The notes beneath the pieces are model-generated. The model was not told where the DNA came from. It worked only from the letters and a program-made list of their open reading frames with translations, and did no database searches. From Caldisericota bacterium (GTDB lineage Bacteria; Caldisericota; JANLFM01), in contig JANLFM010000003.1 of NCBI GenBank assembly GCA_024655865.1, positions 1 through 64,000 on the forward strand: DNA of 64,000 nt, read 5' to 3'. Of the stretch, positions 16,499 to 24,760 are shown in pieces. Positions within the stretch are counted from its first letter, which is position 1. Each line of letters begins with the position of its first letter. The position numbers were made by a program, and so were the translations under genes.

Positions 16499-17356
16499 TT
16501 AAATCGGCTCCTCCTGCAATTTTGGATTTTGAACTTTTATAGCTTCAATTAGGTTTTCAAGAAGCGCTGCTGTGGTCACCGAGCCCACCCCGCCTGGCAC
16601 AGGGGTTATCCATGAAGCCAGTTCCAGAACCTCCTCGAAACGAACATCGCCGATTATTTTGTCCCCGATTACCGTAGTCCCCACATCTATTACTATTGCC
16701 CCTTCCTTTACGAACGATCGATCGACCTTCCTGGGAACTCCCATAGCGCTCACGAGAATTTCGGCCTGCCGGGAAAGGGCAGGCAGATCTTTGGTGTAAG
16801 AATGGCACACAGTTACTGTGGCATTTCTCGCCAGGAATAAAAGGGAAAGGGGCTTGCCCACGGTTGGGCTCCTTCCCAAAATTACCACCCTTTTTCCTTC
16901 CAGCTGGACTCTATAAAAATCAAGGAGCTTGATTACGGCTTTTGCTGTCGAGGGAATAAAAAATGGCTGCCCCAGAAAGAGCTTACCCAGGGTAAGAGGA
17001 TTTAGAGCATCAATGTCCTTTAACGGAGAGATCAGTAACCCTAACTGGACTTTGTCTATTTGAGAGGGTATAGGCGTGAGCACAAGGATACCGTGGATTT
17101 CGCTTGCCTCGTTTAATTCCTGGATTAACCCGCGAATTTCCTCAAGGGATGATTTAGGGGGAACTTGATGGATTGCTATTTTGGCCCCTACTTCCTCCCC
17201 ACACAGTACTATGTTTTTGGCAAAAACTGAGGGTTCTCCACTGCCCCATTCCAGGACATGGAGATTGGGGGTAACGCCTTTGGAGCGCAGAAGTTCGCAC
17301 TCCCCCTTAAGTTTTACCTTGATCTCTCTTTGGACCGCACGCCCGTCAAGTATCAT
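16499..17356 (-). CDS. folD: FolD homologue with altered active site
   Basis: Related to the bifunctional methylene-THF dehydrogenase/methenyl-THF cyclohydrolase. The 285-residue size and the NAD(P)-binding domain are normal: VVILGRSPTVGKPLSLLFL, VIDVGTTVIGDKIIGDV and TPVPGGVGSVTTAALLEN. The folate-site residues are not. In typical FolD, Tyr and Lys in YVxxK, Gln in VQLPLP and the PCTPxG loop are conserved. Here the corresponding positions read FAKNI (Phe45 and Ile49), VLTPIP (Leu93) and PSTAKA. The catalytic Lys is therefore absent in my alignment by eye, made from EEVG and flanking anchors. It may be dehydrogenase-only, act on another substrate, or be a paralogue of a true FolD elsewhere. 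It overlaps the Ddl gene by 11 bases. Confidence 0.85.
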   Translation of the reverse strand: MILDGRAVQREIKVKLKGECELLRSKGVTPNLHVLEWGSGEPSVFAKNIVLCGEEVGAKIAIHQVPPKSSLEEIRGLIQELNEASEIHGILVLTPIPSQIDKVQLGLLISPLKDIDALNPLTLGKLFLGQPFFIPSTAKAVIKLLDFYRVQLEGKRVVILGRSPTVGKPLSLLFLARNATVTVCHSYTKDLPALSRQAEILVSAMGVPRKVDRSFVKEGAIVIDVGTTVIGDKIIGDVRFEEVLELASWITPVPGGVGSVTTAALLENLIEAIKVQNPKLQEEPI

Positions 17357-18344
17357 TTTTGCTGTTCCAGCTTATAAGCCCCAGTTCCACAATTTTTTCA
17401 ATCAAGTCTGAGAACTCAAATCCTGCTACTCTTGCAGATTTCGGCAACAGGCTCTCCTTAGTTAATCCCGGTATGGTGTTTATCTCAAGAAGGTAAATTT
17501 CCTCCTCAAAATAAATCATGTCTGCCCTGGCAAACCCCCGGCAGCCTAAGGCCTGAAAGGCAACCACCGCTATTTCCTGGGCCTTTGATGCCACTTCCTC
17601 CTTGATTCGCGCAGGGCAGATTTCTTTGGTTGAGCCATCATATTTAGATTGGTAATCGAAAAATAACCCGGGAGGAATTATTTCAATTACTGGTAGAGGT
17701 TGAGGTGGGTCATTCCCGATTAAAGGAACGGTAATTTCTTTCCCGGGAAGATATTTTTCAATTAGAGCTTTTGAGGATATAGATAAAATTTCCTCAAGAG
17801 CCGATTCCAATTGCTCCAAAGAGGAGGAAATGGCAACCATTAGAGAGGAGCCTGAATCGTTAGGCTTAATTACTAAAGGAAGCCCAAATCTTCCCTTTGC
17901 CTGTTCTAATTTTTCCTCAATCGAATCTTCTTGCTCCAGGAGGATATAAGGGGGCACTACCAGGCCATGCTCCTTAAAGATAAGGCGACTTCTATGTTTG
18001 TCCATTCCCAAAGCGCTTGCCAGGACACCTGATCCAGTGTAAGGAATCCCCGCTATCTCTAACAGTCCCTGCACGGTTCCATCCTCGCCTTTAGGACCGT
18101 GCAGGGCTACAAAGACTATGTCTGGCCGAGGTTTCAGGGCATTAGCCACCGATTCCAGGATGGTTGAATTCTCAGGAAAGGGGTGATCCCTGTTCCACCA
18201 TAGTCCCTGCTCGGTAATTTCCACGGCGTAAGCTCGATGGCCCTTTGAAAGCAAAGCATCCAGGACCATAGAACCGGAGGCAAGGGAAACTTCCCTCTCC
18301 CCTGATTGGCCACCCATCAAAACAGCGACCGTATATTTATTCAT
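17346..18344 (-). CDS. ddl: D-alanine--D-alanine ligase
   Basis: ATP-grasp enzyme that makes the D-Ala-D-Ala dipeptide for peptidoglycan. The 332-residue product has the family start VAVLMGGQSGEREVSLASG, the VALHGPKGEDGTVQGLLE substrate loop, YTGSGVLASALGMDKHRS, PLVIKPNDSGSSLMV, EKYLPGKEITVPLI, ARIKEEVASKAQEIA, GCRGFARADM and a final EINTIPGLTKESLLP with the Mg-binding Glu and Asn. All main catalytic motifs are present. ATG follows AAGGAGAAGC. It lies between the HAD gene and the FolD homologue in an operon of mixed function. Confidence 0.96.
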   Translation of the reverse strand: MNKYTVAVLMGGQSGEREVSLASGSMVLDALLSKGHRAYAVEITEQGLWWNRDHPFPENSTILESVANALKPRPDIVFVALHGPKGEDGTVQGLLEIAGIPYTGSGVLASALGMDKHRSRLIFKEHGLVVPPYILLEQEDSIEEKLEQAKGRFGLPLVIKPNDSGSSLMVAISSSLEQLESALEEILSISSKALIEKYLPGKEITVPLIGNDPPQPLPVIEIIPPGLFFDYQSKYDGSTKEICPARIKEEVASKAQEIAVVAFQALGCRGFARADMIYFEEEIYLLEINTIPGLTKESLLPKSARVAGFEFSDLIEKIVELGLISWNSKNDT

Positions 18345-18369
18345 GCTTCTCCTTTTTGTCCTTGAGTTT

Positions 18370-19077
18370 CTATTTTAGACGTCCTGAATTAAAAATTTCT
18401 GCAAGTTCGCTAAGGTCTCGCACAAATAGAGAGGGGTTGGAAGCTATGAGAATCTCCTCGGACACGTAAGGTCCCTTGACCGCTACTGTGTAAACCCCAG
18501 CCCTTTTCCCCATTTCCACATCCTCGGGAGCGTCGCCGATATAGGCAGTTTTTTCCGGAATAGTATGGAGCTCCTCAATTAGAGAGAGCAGGGGCAAGGG
18601 GTCGGGCTTACGCGTCCTGTAGTCCTCCATGCAGACAATCCGGTGAAAGAAATGCTGGAGGTTGAATATGCGCAGTTCCTCGTCAAGTCGGTTCCTGTTG
18701 GCTGCGGTAAGAAGGGCCAGGGTGTACCTTGCCCCTTTCAGGGATTGCAGCACCTGAGGAGCATCGTCCATTAAAGACCGGGGTTGGTTGCGATACACTT
18801 CCAGCCAGCGATTATCAGCCCAGGAATAGAGTTCTTCGGGAAGCCCCAAAGCTTTATATGTCCTGTACCAATTCGGGGAATAATATCTGAATACATCCTC
18901 TTCGCGCAGGGGGATTCCCGCTTCACGAAAAATTACCTGATACGCTCTGAGGGTCGCCTCTTTAGAGTTAAGCAGAGTGCCATCCCAGTCGAAAGTTAAT
19001 ACTTCTATGGAGGCCGGAACTAGTTTACCTCTGTCCACGTCTAATAGGTTAAAGTTTTTCAGAAAAATTGACAACAA
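18370..19077 (-). CDS. HAD-superfamily hydrolase (phosphoglycolate phosphatase-like)
   Basis: A haloacid-dehalogenase fold phosphatase. Motif I is LTFDWDGTLLNS with the nucleophile Asp; the cap follows; motif II is ALLTAANR; Lys of motif III lies in RTRKPDPLPLL; motif IV is AYIGDAPEDVEMGKRAGV. The C1-cap arrangement is typical of Gph/PGP or pyrophosphatase PpaX relatives. Start uncertain: TTG 19077 gives 235 residues, but the fold begins about 27 residues later and a GTG at codon 14 is possible. It is divergent from the SIMPL gene, 12 bases away, so the two probably share a crowded promoter region. Confidence 0.85.
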   Translation of the reverse strand: MLSIFLKNFNLLDVDRGKLVPASIEVLTFDWDGTLLNSKEATLRAYQVIFREAGIPLREEDVFRYYSPNWYRTYKALGLPEELYSWADNRWLEVYRNQPRSLMDDAPQVLQSLKGARYTLALLTAANRNRLDEELRIFNLQHFFHRIVCMEDYRTRKPDPLPLLSLIEELHTIPEKTAYIGDAPEDVEMGKRAGVYTVAVKGPYVSEEILIASNPSLFVRDLSELAEIFNSGRLK

Positions 19078-19089
19078 AGGAGGTCAAAT

Positions 19090-19833
19090 ATGAAATTAAA
19101 AAGGTTCACGCGATTGCTCATTCTCTCTCTGCTCCTTGTCGGTTTCCTCTTTTTAAGCATTTCCACTTTCAAGACCCAGGGTCCGATCGTTAGCGCGACG
19201 GAAGAGCAGACAGCCTCAAATAGGATCACGGTCTCGGGAGTGGGAACGGTTAAGGCAAAGGCCGACACGGTGGAGATCATCCTGGGGGTGACATCTGATG
19301 GCAAAACAGCCCAGGAAGCTCAGGAAGCTAATTCTACCGCAATGAACAACGTGACCAGGGCGCTGAAAAATATGCTCACCCCGAATGACCGTTGGGAAAC
19401 TGCCTACGTCTCCCTTTACCCTCAGTACGATTACTCTGAAACCGGAAGGGGAACGCTAATCGGTTTTCGGGCGGAAAATGGCATCCACATTGTCCTGAGC
19501 CAGACAGCCCGAGCGGGTGAAATCATTGATGCCTGCGTTGCCGCAGGGGCCAACACCGTTTCCAGCATCCAATTTTCCCTCAAGGATGTGGAGAGCTTGA
19601 AGCTTGAAGCCATAAAAATGGCAATGCAGAATGCGGAAAGTAAGGCTAATGCAGCCCTTCAGGTCATCGGGAAGAGTATTACCGGGGTGGAGAGTATCAA
19701 CGTCTCAGACTCCTACTATCCTCCCATTCCGTACTCTTACACCAAGATGGAAGCTATGGGAGCACCTTCAACTCCCGTTGAGCCCGGATTGCTTGAAGTG
19801 ATCGTCAACGTAACCGTAACCTACACCTTTTAG
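19090..19833 (+). CDS. Secreted SIMPL-domain protein (DUF541)
   Basis: A 247-residue exported protein. The N-terminus has a signal sequence or membrane anchor (residues 1-27). The SIMPL domain begins at ITVSGVGTVKAKADTVEIILGV, the characteristic VxGxGxVxxxPDxxxxxxGV pattern, and includes ENGIHIVLSQTARAGEIIDACVAAGANTVSSIQFSLKD, AIKMAMQNAESKANAAL and the C-terminal PVEPGLLEVIVNVTVTYTF, where PxxPGxxxVxxxVxVxF is diagnostic. Function is unknown in most bacteria; family members have been linked to oxidative stress and to oligomeric channel-like assemblies. AAGGAGGTC lies just before the ATG. A strong terminator follows, so it is a single-gene unit. Confidence 0.92.
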   Translation: MKLKRFTRLLILSLLLVGFLFLSISTFKTQGPIVSATEEQTASNRITVSGVGTVKAKADTVEIILGVTSDGKTAQEAQEANSTAMNNVTRALKNMLTPNDRWETAYVSLYPQYDYSETGRGTLIGFRAENGIHIVLSQTARAGEIIDACVAAGANTVSSIQFSLKDVESLKLEAIKMAMQNAESKANAALQVIGKSITGVESINVSDSYYPPIPYSYTKMEAMGAPSTPVEPGLLEVIVNVTVTYTF

Positions 19834-19863
19834 AGGAACTTAAGCCTGCACAGCCAAGTTCTT

Positions 19864-19904
19864 GAGAAAGGTTGTCTCCATGGAGACAACCTTTCTCCTT
19901 TTTT
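19864..19904 (+). terminator. Strong intrinsic terminator after the SIMPL gene
   Basis: GAGAAAGGTTGTCTCCA (19864-19880) and TGGAGACAACCTTTCTC (19881-19897) are perfectly complementary over 17 base pairs, followed by CTTTTTT. It isolates the SIMPL gene from the AmrS-HerA operon. Confidence 0.95.
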
Positions 19905-19927
19905 AAGGGAAGTTGTAAAATGATATT

Positions 19928-20986
19928 ATGCCCGAATTAAAAAAAGCCCGGTTATATGAACGCCTGGAAAATCGGGTTGCCCGGTGCCTCGTATGTCCCA
20001 GACGCTGTGTCCTTAAGGAAGGCCAGATAGGCGTTTGCGGTACAAGAATGAATCGGGAAGGCGAAATTTATTCCCTGATTTATGGCATGGTTTCCTCAGT
20101 TGCCATAGACCCTATCGAGAAAAAGCCCCTTTTTCACTTCTATCCGGGTAGCCCTTGTCTTTCCTTTGGTTCCTTTGGGTGCAATTTTCGTTGCATTCAC
20201 TGCCAGAACTGGAGTATTTCCCACCGCATGGTGGAACGGGGAATACCGGATGGAAGGTACGTTTCCCCTGAAGAAGCCGTGAATATCGCCTTAGAAAATG
20301 GAGCCCGAGGCATCTCCTGGACCTACAATGAGCCCACCATCTGGCATGAGTACACCCTGGACTCAGCTAAACTGGCAAAAAAAGCAGGTTTGTACACGGT
20401 GTATGTCACTAACGGATACATCACACTCGAAGCTCTGGAAGAGCTTTCTGGGTGTTTGGATGCTTTCAGGGTAGATCTTAAAGGCTGGGATCGGGAATTC
20501 TGGCGGAAAATTTGTAAAATTGATGACCCCGCGCCTGTTTTTCAGTCAGCCTACACTGCTAAGAACAAATGGCAGATGCATGTGGAGGTGGTCACGAACG
20601 TTATTCCCACCTTCAACGATGACGAAAAAACCTTCCGAAACCTGGCTACCTGGATCAGGGACAACCTGGGTCCAGAATGCCCCTGGCATATTACGCGGTT
20701 TGTTCCCTATTTAGACCTTTCCTACCTTTCACCGACCCCACTTTCTACCCTTGAAAGGGGAAGGGCCATCGGCCTGGAAAACGGTTTAAAATATGTGTAT
20801 CTGGGAAATGTTCCCGGCCATCCGGCAGAAAACACTTATTGCCCGAATTGTGGTTCTCTGCTCATTGAGCGCTATGGATTCTGGATTAAAAAAAGCTCGC
20901 TCTCCCCTGAAAATAGTTGCCCGAATTGTGGGCAAAAGATTAATATTGTAGGCAGTATAGAAACTCATAAAAGCCTCTTTTTCTGA
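19928..20986 (+). CDS. amrS: AmmeMemoRadiSam-type radical SAM enzyme (AmrS)
   Basis: A PflA-like radical SAM protein of 352 residues. The N-terminus has CLVCPRRCVLKEGQIGVCG, typical of AmrS. The cluster-binding motif is FGCNFRCIHCQNWSIS (CxxxCxxC), and SWTYNEPTIWHEYTLD is the conserved substrate-region motif. The C-terminus adds a zinc-ribbon-like pair CPNCGSLL ... CPNCGQK. In many genomes AmrS works with Memo-like and AMMECR1-like proteins of unknown activity; neither is in this window. ATG 19928 has no visible ribosome binding site; TAAAAT at 19916-19921 could be a -10 element, giving a nearly leaderless message. HerA follows after 14 bases, so the two are likely cotranscribed. Confidence 0.92.
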   Translation: MPELKKARLYERLENRVARCLVCPRRCVLKEGQIGVCGTRMNREGEIYSLIYGMVSSVAIDPIEKKPLFHFYPGSPCLSFGSFGCNFRCIHCQNWSISHRMVERGIPDGRYVSPEEAVNIALENGARGISWTYNEPTIWHEYTLDSAKLAKKAGLYTVYVTNGYITLEALEELSGCLDAFRVDLKGWDREFWRKICKIDDPAPVFQSAYTAKNKWQMHVEVVTNVIPTFNDDEKTFRNLATWIRDNLGPECPWHITRFVPYLDLSYLSPTPLSTLERGRAIGLENGLKYVYLGNVPGHPAENTYCPNCGSLLIERYGFWIKKSSLSPENSCPNCGQKINIVGSIETHKSLFF

Positions 20987-21000
20987 GGAGGGAGGTAAGA

Positions 21001-22692
21001 ATGAACCAGGCCCCAATTGGATTTGTAGTAGGAGAGGCCCGATCTGATTCTTTTATTTTTGTTACCACTCCGGAGCTTTGCCCACCACGGTTAGAGTACG
21101 TGGTGCTCAAGGGAATACAGGAAAAAGTCTCAGGCCATACTGAGGAGGTGGAGGTCCTGGCCCAGGTGACGGAGCTATCCGCATCCTCTCAGGTATTCGA
21201 TTCCGCCCTTACCTTCCAAGAAACGGAGACCATCCTCAGGGCTGAGTATTCCTCCTCTCCAAGGATCATAGCCACCGCTACGGTTTTGGGTTACCTGGAC
21301 TGTAAGGATCGAGTTTTTCTCCCCCGCTCTACCCCCCTCCCTGGAGATAGAGTTTATGTCGCCCCTGATGAGCTCCTGGAAAGGTTCTTCACTAGGAACA
21401 TCAGGGACGGAATCTTAGTAGGAACTCTCATTAACCGTCCTCAAGTTGAGGTGAAAATCGATCCTAATGGGCTGAGAAGGCACCTGGCGATCATTGCCCA
21501 GACTGGAGCAGGGAAATCGTACCTTGCAGGGATCCTCCTGGAGAACCTGCTTCAGCTGGGAGGCACAATCATCGTCTTTGATCCCAACTCCGATTACGTT
21601 TGCATGCGCAAAGATAGAAATGGCAGGAATACTCCCTTCGCCTCGGACGTCTCAGTATACCGGGTTCCTAATATTCAAGGGCGACGCTTTTCGGACGAAG
21701 AAATCGGGGGAAGCCATCCCTATACAATTCAATTCTCTCGACTGGGTATAGATGAGATCTGCACTCTGGCGGGAATTCCCGAGAGTTACGCCAACATCAG
21801 GGATGCTATCAAAAAGGCCTGCGCCGAGCTGGAAGAGGAAAATATCGATTATCGCCCTCCCGAGCTGGTGCAAAAGCTCAAGGAAATGGCCGGGGTCATG
21901 GACGAGGACTACCTCTCTCTGCACACTCAGAGGTTCCTGGAAGGAAAGGAAGACCTCATCCCTGAGCTTCCCTCAAAGGTAGGAAAGAGGAAAGGGCTTT
22001 CCGTGGAGACGATAAAAGGCGCGGACCGAGCGGTGAAGTACATTGAAAACCTGTGTTCCTATGACATTTGGGGATTTAGCGATGTGCCCATTGACGAGCT
22101 CCTGAAGCCGGTCAGGCTTTCCGTGATCGATCTCGCAGGTTTAGAAAGAAGCGTTACCGAGTTTGTTGTGGACAAAACGCTCAGGGAAATCTGGGCCAGA
22201 GCAACAACAGGTAAGCTTTCCTACCCAGCCTTTGTTGTTCTGGAGGAGGCACATACCTTCGTCCCCCAGGATAAACAGAGCCACTGCCGGGAAATTATCA
22301 ACCGCATTGCCTCAGAGGGGCGCAAATTTAAAGTCTTTCTGATCGTGATCACCCAGAGGCCTCATAAAATACATCAGGATACGCTCTCTCAGTGCGCCAG
22401 TCAGATCATCATGAAGCTCACCAACCCGGAGGATCAGGAAGCAGTAAAAAAGGCCGCGGAAAACCTTTCAAGCAGCCTCTTTTCGGATTTGCCAGGTTTG
22501 AACATCGGGGAAGCGATCCTTCTTGGCACTTTAACCAGGGTTCCAGTGATGATCAAAGCCGGGGAAAGAATGACAAAGGAGGGAGGTTCGGACATCGACG
22601 TCCCTGAGGCCTTAAGGGGGGCACTGAAGGAAAAGCAAGCGGCAACTCCTCCTGTATTTTTAGAAAGAGTGGAGCCCGAGGAAGCGATATAA
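21001..22692 (+). CDS. herA: HerA-type DNA translocase ATPase
   Basis: A hexameric FtsK/HerA superfamily motor that, in archaea, works with the NurA nuclease in resecting DNA ends prepared by Mre11-Rad50. The 563-residue product has the N-terminal HAS barrel (IGFVVGEARSDSFIFVT ... RDGILVGTLI). Walker A is AQTGAGKS at 166-173, and the Walker B region is FVVLEEAHTFVP with catalytic Glu. The sensor/Arg-finger segment VIVITQRPHKIHQDTLSQCASQIIMKL is that of HerA. Ribosome binding site GAGGGAGG precedes the ATG. It is followed directly by the deacetylase, Mre11-like and Rad50-like genes, and its expected partner NurA is encoded about 8.7 kb downstream. Confidence 0.93.
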   Translation: MNQAPIGFVVGEARSDSFIFVTTPELCPPRLEYVVLKGIQEKVSGHTEEVEVLAQVTELSASSQVFDSALTFQETETILRAEYSSSPRIIATATVLGYLDCKDRVFLPRSTPLPGDRVYVAPDELLERFFTRNIRDGILVGTLINRPQVEVKIDPNGLRRHLAIIAQTGAGKSYLAGILLENLLQLGGTIIVFDPNSDYVCMRKDRNGRNTPFASDVSVYRVPNIQGRRFSDEEIGGSHPYTIQFSRLGIDEICTLAGIPESYANIRDAIKKACAELEEENIDYRPPELVQKLKEMAGVMDEDYLSLHTQRFLEGKEDLIPELPSKVGKRKGLSVETIKGADRAVKYIENLCSYDIWGFSDVPIDELLKPVRLSVIDLAGLERSVTEFVVDKTLREIWARATTGKLSYPAFVVLEEAHTFVPQDKQSHCREIINRIASEGRKFKVFLIVITQRPHKIHQDTLSQCASQIIMKLTNPEDQEAVKKAAENLSSSLFSDLPGLNIGEAILLGTLTRVPVMIKAGERMTKEGGSDIDVPEALRGALKEKQAATPPVFLERVEPEEAI

Positions 22693-23600
22693 TGCTCCAG
22701 AGCAAAATAATTTATTCTCCGCATTATTTGATTAAGCTGGAAAATCACGTTTATCAGCCAGAGAAGTATTCCCTGGTGAAGGAGAAGCTCATTCAGGAAG
22801 GATGGGCCTCGGAGTCGGATTTTGTCGAACCGGAGCTGCCTGATGAGAAAACACTGCTTTTAGTCCACACCAGTGAGTACCTGCAAGATTTGAAAGCGCT
22901 CAGGCTTACTCCAAGGACCTGGCGCTCGGAGCTGCCTCTGACCAGAGATACAATTAATTCTGCACTTTACTCAGTTTCCGGTACCATACTTGCTTTCAAG
23001 GAAGCGCTGAGTTCACTTGTAGGAGTTCATCTTGGTGGCGGGCACCATCACGCTTTTCCTGATCATGCGGAAGGTTTCTGTTATCTAAACGATGTGGCTA
23101 TTTGTGCCCGGTACGCTTTGAAAACAGGGCTTACGAGGAAAGTGGCAATCGTCGACTGTGACCTCCACCAGGGAAACGGAACGGCATTCATTTTTAAGGA
23201 TGACCCTGCTGTATTTACCTTCTCAATTCACCAGGAGGATATCTATCCCCCCAAAGAGAAAAGCTCCCTGGATATTGGCCTTAAAGCAGGAGCAGGGGAT
23301 CTGATTTACCTTCAAGAGTTAGAGCGGGCTTTGAAGCAAGTTTTTGATTTTAAACCCGAGCTTGTAATTTACGTGGCCGGGGTGGACCCCTATAAATACG
23401 ATAAATTGGGAAACTTAAAATTGACCAAAGAGGGGCTCTTAAAAAGGGACACTTTAGTGCTCGGGGAATGTGCGAGAAGAAACGTTCCCTGTGTTGTGAC
23501 TATGGCCGGAGGTTACGCCTTCAAAGTAGAGGACACCGTGGAGCTACACTTTCAGACAGCGATCACGGCAATTAGGTTTATGAGAGCCAAAAATGGTTAG
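22692..23600 (+). CDS. Histone deacetylase-fold protein (AcuC/HDAC superfamily)
   Basis: A zinc-dependent deacetylase of the class I/II HDAC fold, 302 residues, with an apparently intact active site. VHLGGGHHHAFPDHAEGFCYLNDVAI carries the catalytic tandem histidines, IVDCDLHQGNGT supplies zinc ligands Asp157 and His159, YVAGVDPYKYDKLG gives the third ligand Asp, and MAGGYAF holds the catalytic Tyr. Known bacterial relatives remove acetyl groups from lysines or polyamines. The ATG overlaps the HerA stop by one base (TAATG), and the stop overlaps the Mre11-like gene by eight bases, so it is translationally embedded in the repair operon. That position suggests, but does not prove, that its substrate is a repair or DNA-binding protein. 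Confidence 0.92.
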   Translation: MLQSKIIYSPHYLIKLENHVYQPEKYSLVKEKLIQEGWASESDFVEPELPDEKTLLLVHTSEYLQDLKALRLTPRTWRSELPLTRDTINSALYSVSGTILAFKEALSSLVGVHLGGGHHHAFPDHAEGFCYLNDVAICARYALKTGLTRKVAIVDCDLHQGNGTAFIFKDDPAVFTFSIHQEDIYPPKEKSSLDIGLKAGAGDLIYLQELERALKQVFDFKPELVIYVAGVDPYKYDKLGNLKLTKEGLLKRDTLVLGECARRNVPCVVTMAGGYAFKVEDTVELHFQTAITAIRFMRAKNG

Positions 23601-24759
23601 AATAGTTCTTACCGCAGATAACCACCTCAGCGCATATTACAAAAAAATGAACCCCTTCCAGATGGCGGAACGCAAAAAGGCTCTGCAATCCGCTTTCAAG
23701 CAGGTGGTGGATTTTGCTATAGAGCACGCGGATATCTTTCTCCAGGCAGGAGATCTTTTCGATACCACCGAGCCCGGTTACGAAGACATCCTTTTTGTTC
23801 TTAAGTGTTTTAACGAACTGAGCAAAAGGGGAATTAAGGCTTTCGCGATCGGAGGAACCCACGATACGCCGAAATCCAGAGACCGGATGTCCCCTTTAAA
23901 GTTTTTGATGGAGTTAGGGGTAGTGCATTTCTTCCCCAAAAAGACCGAGATTGAAACCGTAAAGATCAGGGTGAACGGGGTGGACCTGGCCATTGGGGGA
24001 ATTTCCACCCATACCCGCCTCCAGGCGTCCGAGGACCCGCTTAAGGGACTGAGTTTTCCTGAACAGGGAGAACTAAACCTTCTCTTGATGCATTATGGCG
24101 TGCAGGGGCATTACATTCCCGGGGCGCAGGACCTCACCGTTTCTTTAGGAAGCCTGGACCTCCTGGATGGGGTAAACCTTTTTGGAATCGGCCACTACCA
24201 CCACCCCAAGGATTTCCGGATTGGAAATAAAACGGTGATCATTCCCGGAGCCACAGAAAGGTTAGATTTTGGCGAACGTGAGGAAAGCTGCGGCTTTTAC
24301 TACATTGAATATAATTCCGGTCGCATTAAGGCAGAATTCAAACAGGTCTTGACTCAACCAATGGGCCAGGTTGTAGTTCGCTCCCCTGAGTTAGAGAGGG
24401 CTTTGCCCGACCCCACTTCCCTTATTCTAAACAGGGTTAGGGAGGCTTCTCACCCCAAAAAGCTGCTCAAGATGAAAGTCGAGGGGATGTTCACCCCCGA
24501 ACTCTATCACCAAATCCAGTGGGGAAAGGTCTGGCAGGAAGGTAAAAGCAATAATTTCTTCTTTGATATCGACCTTTCTTCAATCACCATGGAATCTTGG
24601 AAAGTTGAAGTAAAAGCGGGAGGAGCAGGATATTCCGAAAGAGAGGAAATTCAGAAAGTTGCGGAAGCAATGGCGGAAAAAGCCCCAGGCGAGGAAGAGA
24701 AAAACCTCTATCTCGACGCCTTAGATCTCATCCTCGAGGAGTACAGCCGGAGAAAATGA
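23593..24759 (+). CDS. Mre11/SbcD-like DNA repair nuclease
   Basis: A calcineurin-like phosphoesterase of the Mre11/SbcD/YhaO group that pairs with the Rad50-like ATPase encoded next. The 388-residue product has motif I LTADNHL (Asp9, His11), motif II AGDLFD (Asp54), motif III GGTHD (Thr89-His90-Asp91), LLLMHYGV (His167) and GIGHYHHP (His201, His203). The usual motif III is GNHD, where the Asn binds metal; here it is Thr. All other metal ligands are in place. The C-terminal part (about 270-388) would hold the capping and Rad50-binding regions. It begins inside the deacetylase stop and ends one base before the Rad50-like gene. Confidence 0.92.
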   Translation: MVRIVLTADNHLSAYYKKMNPFQMAERKKALQSAFKQVVDFAIEHADIFLQAGDLFDTTEPGYEDILFVLKCFNELSKRGIKAFAIGGTHDTPKSRDRMSPLKFLMELGVVHFFPKKTEIETVKIRVNGVDLAIGGISTHTRLQASEDPLKGLSFPEQGELNLLLMHYGVQGHYIPGAQDLTVSLGSLDLLDGVNLFGIGHYHHPKDFRIGNKTVIIPGATERLDFGEREESCGFYYIEYNSGRIKAEFKQVLTQPMGQVVVRSPELERALPDPTSLILNRVREASHPKKLLKMKVEGMFTPELYHQIQWGKVWQEGKSNNFFFDIDLSSITMESWKVEVKAGGAGYSEREEIQKVAEAMAEKAPGEEEKNLYLDALDLILEEYSRRK

Positions 24760-24760
24760 G

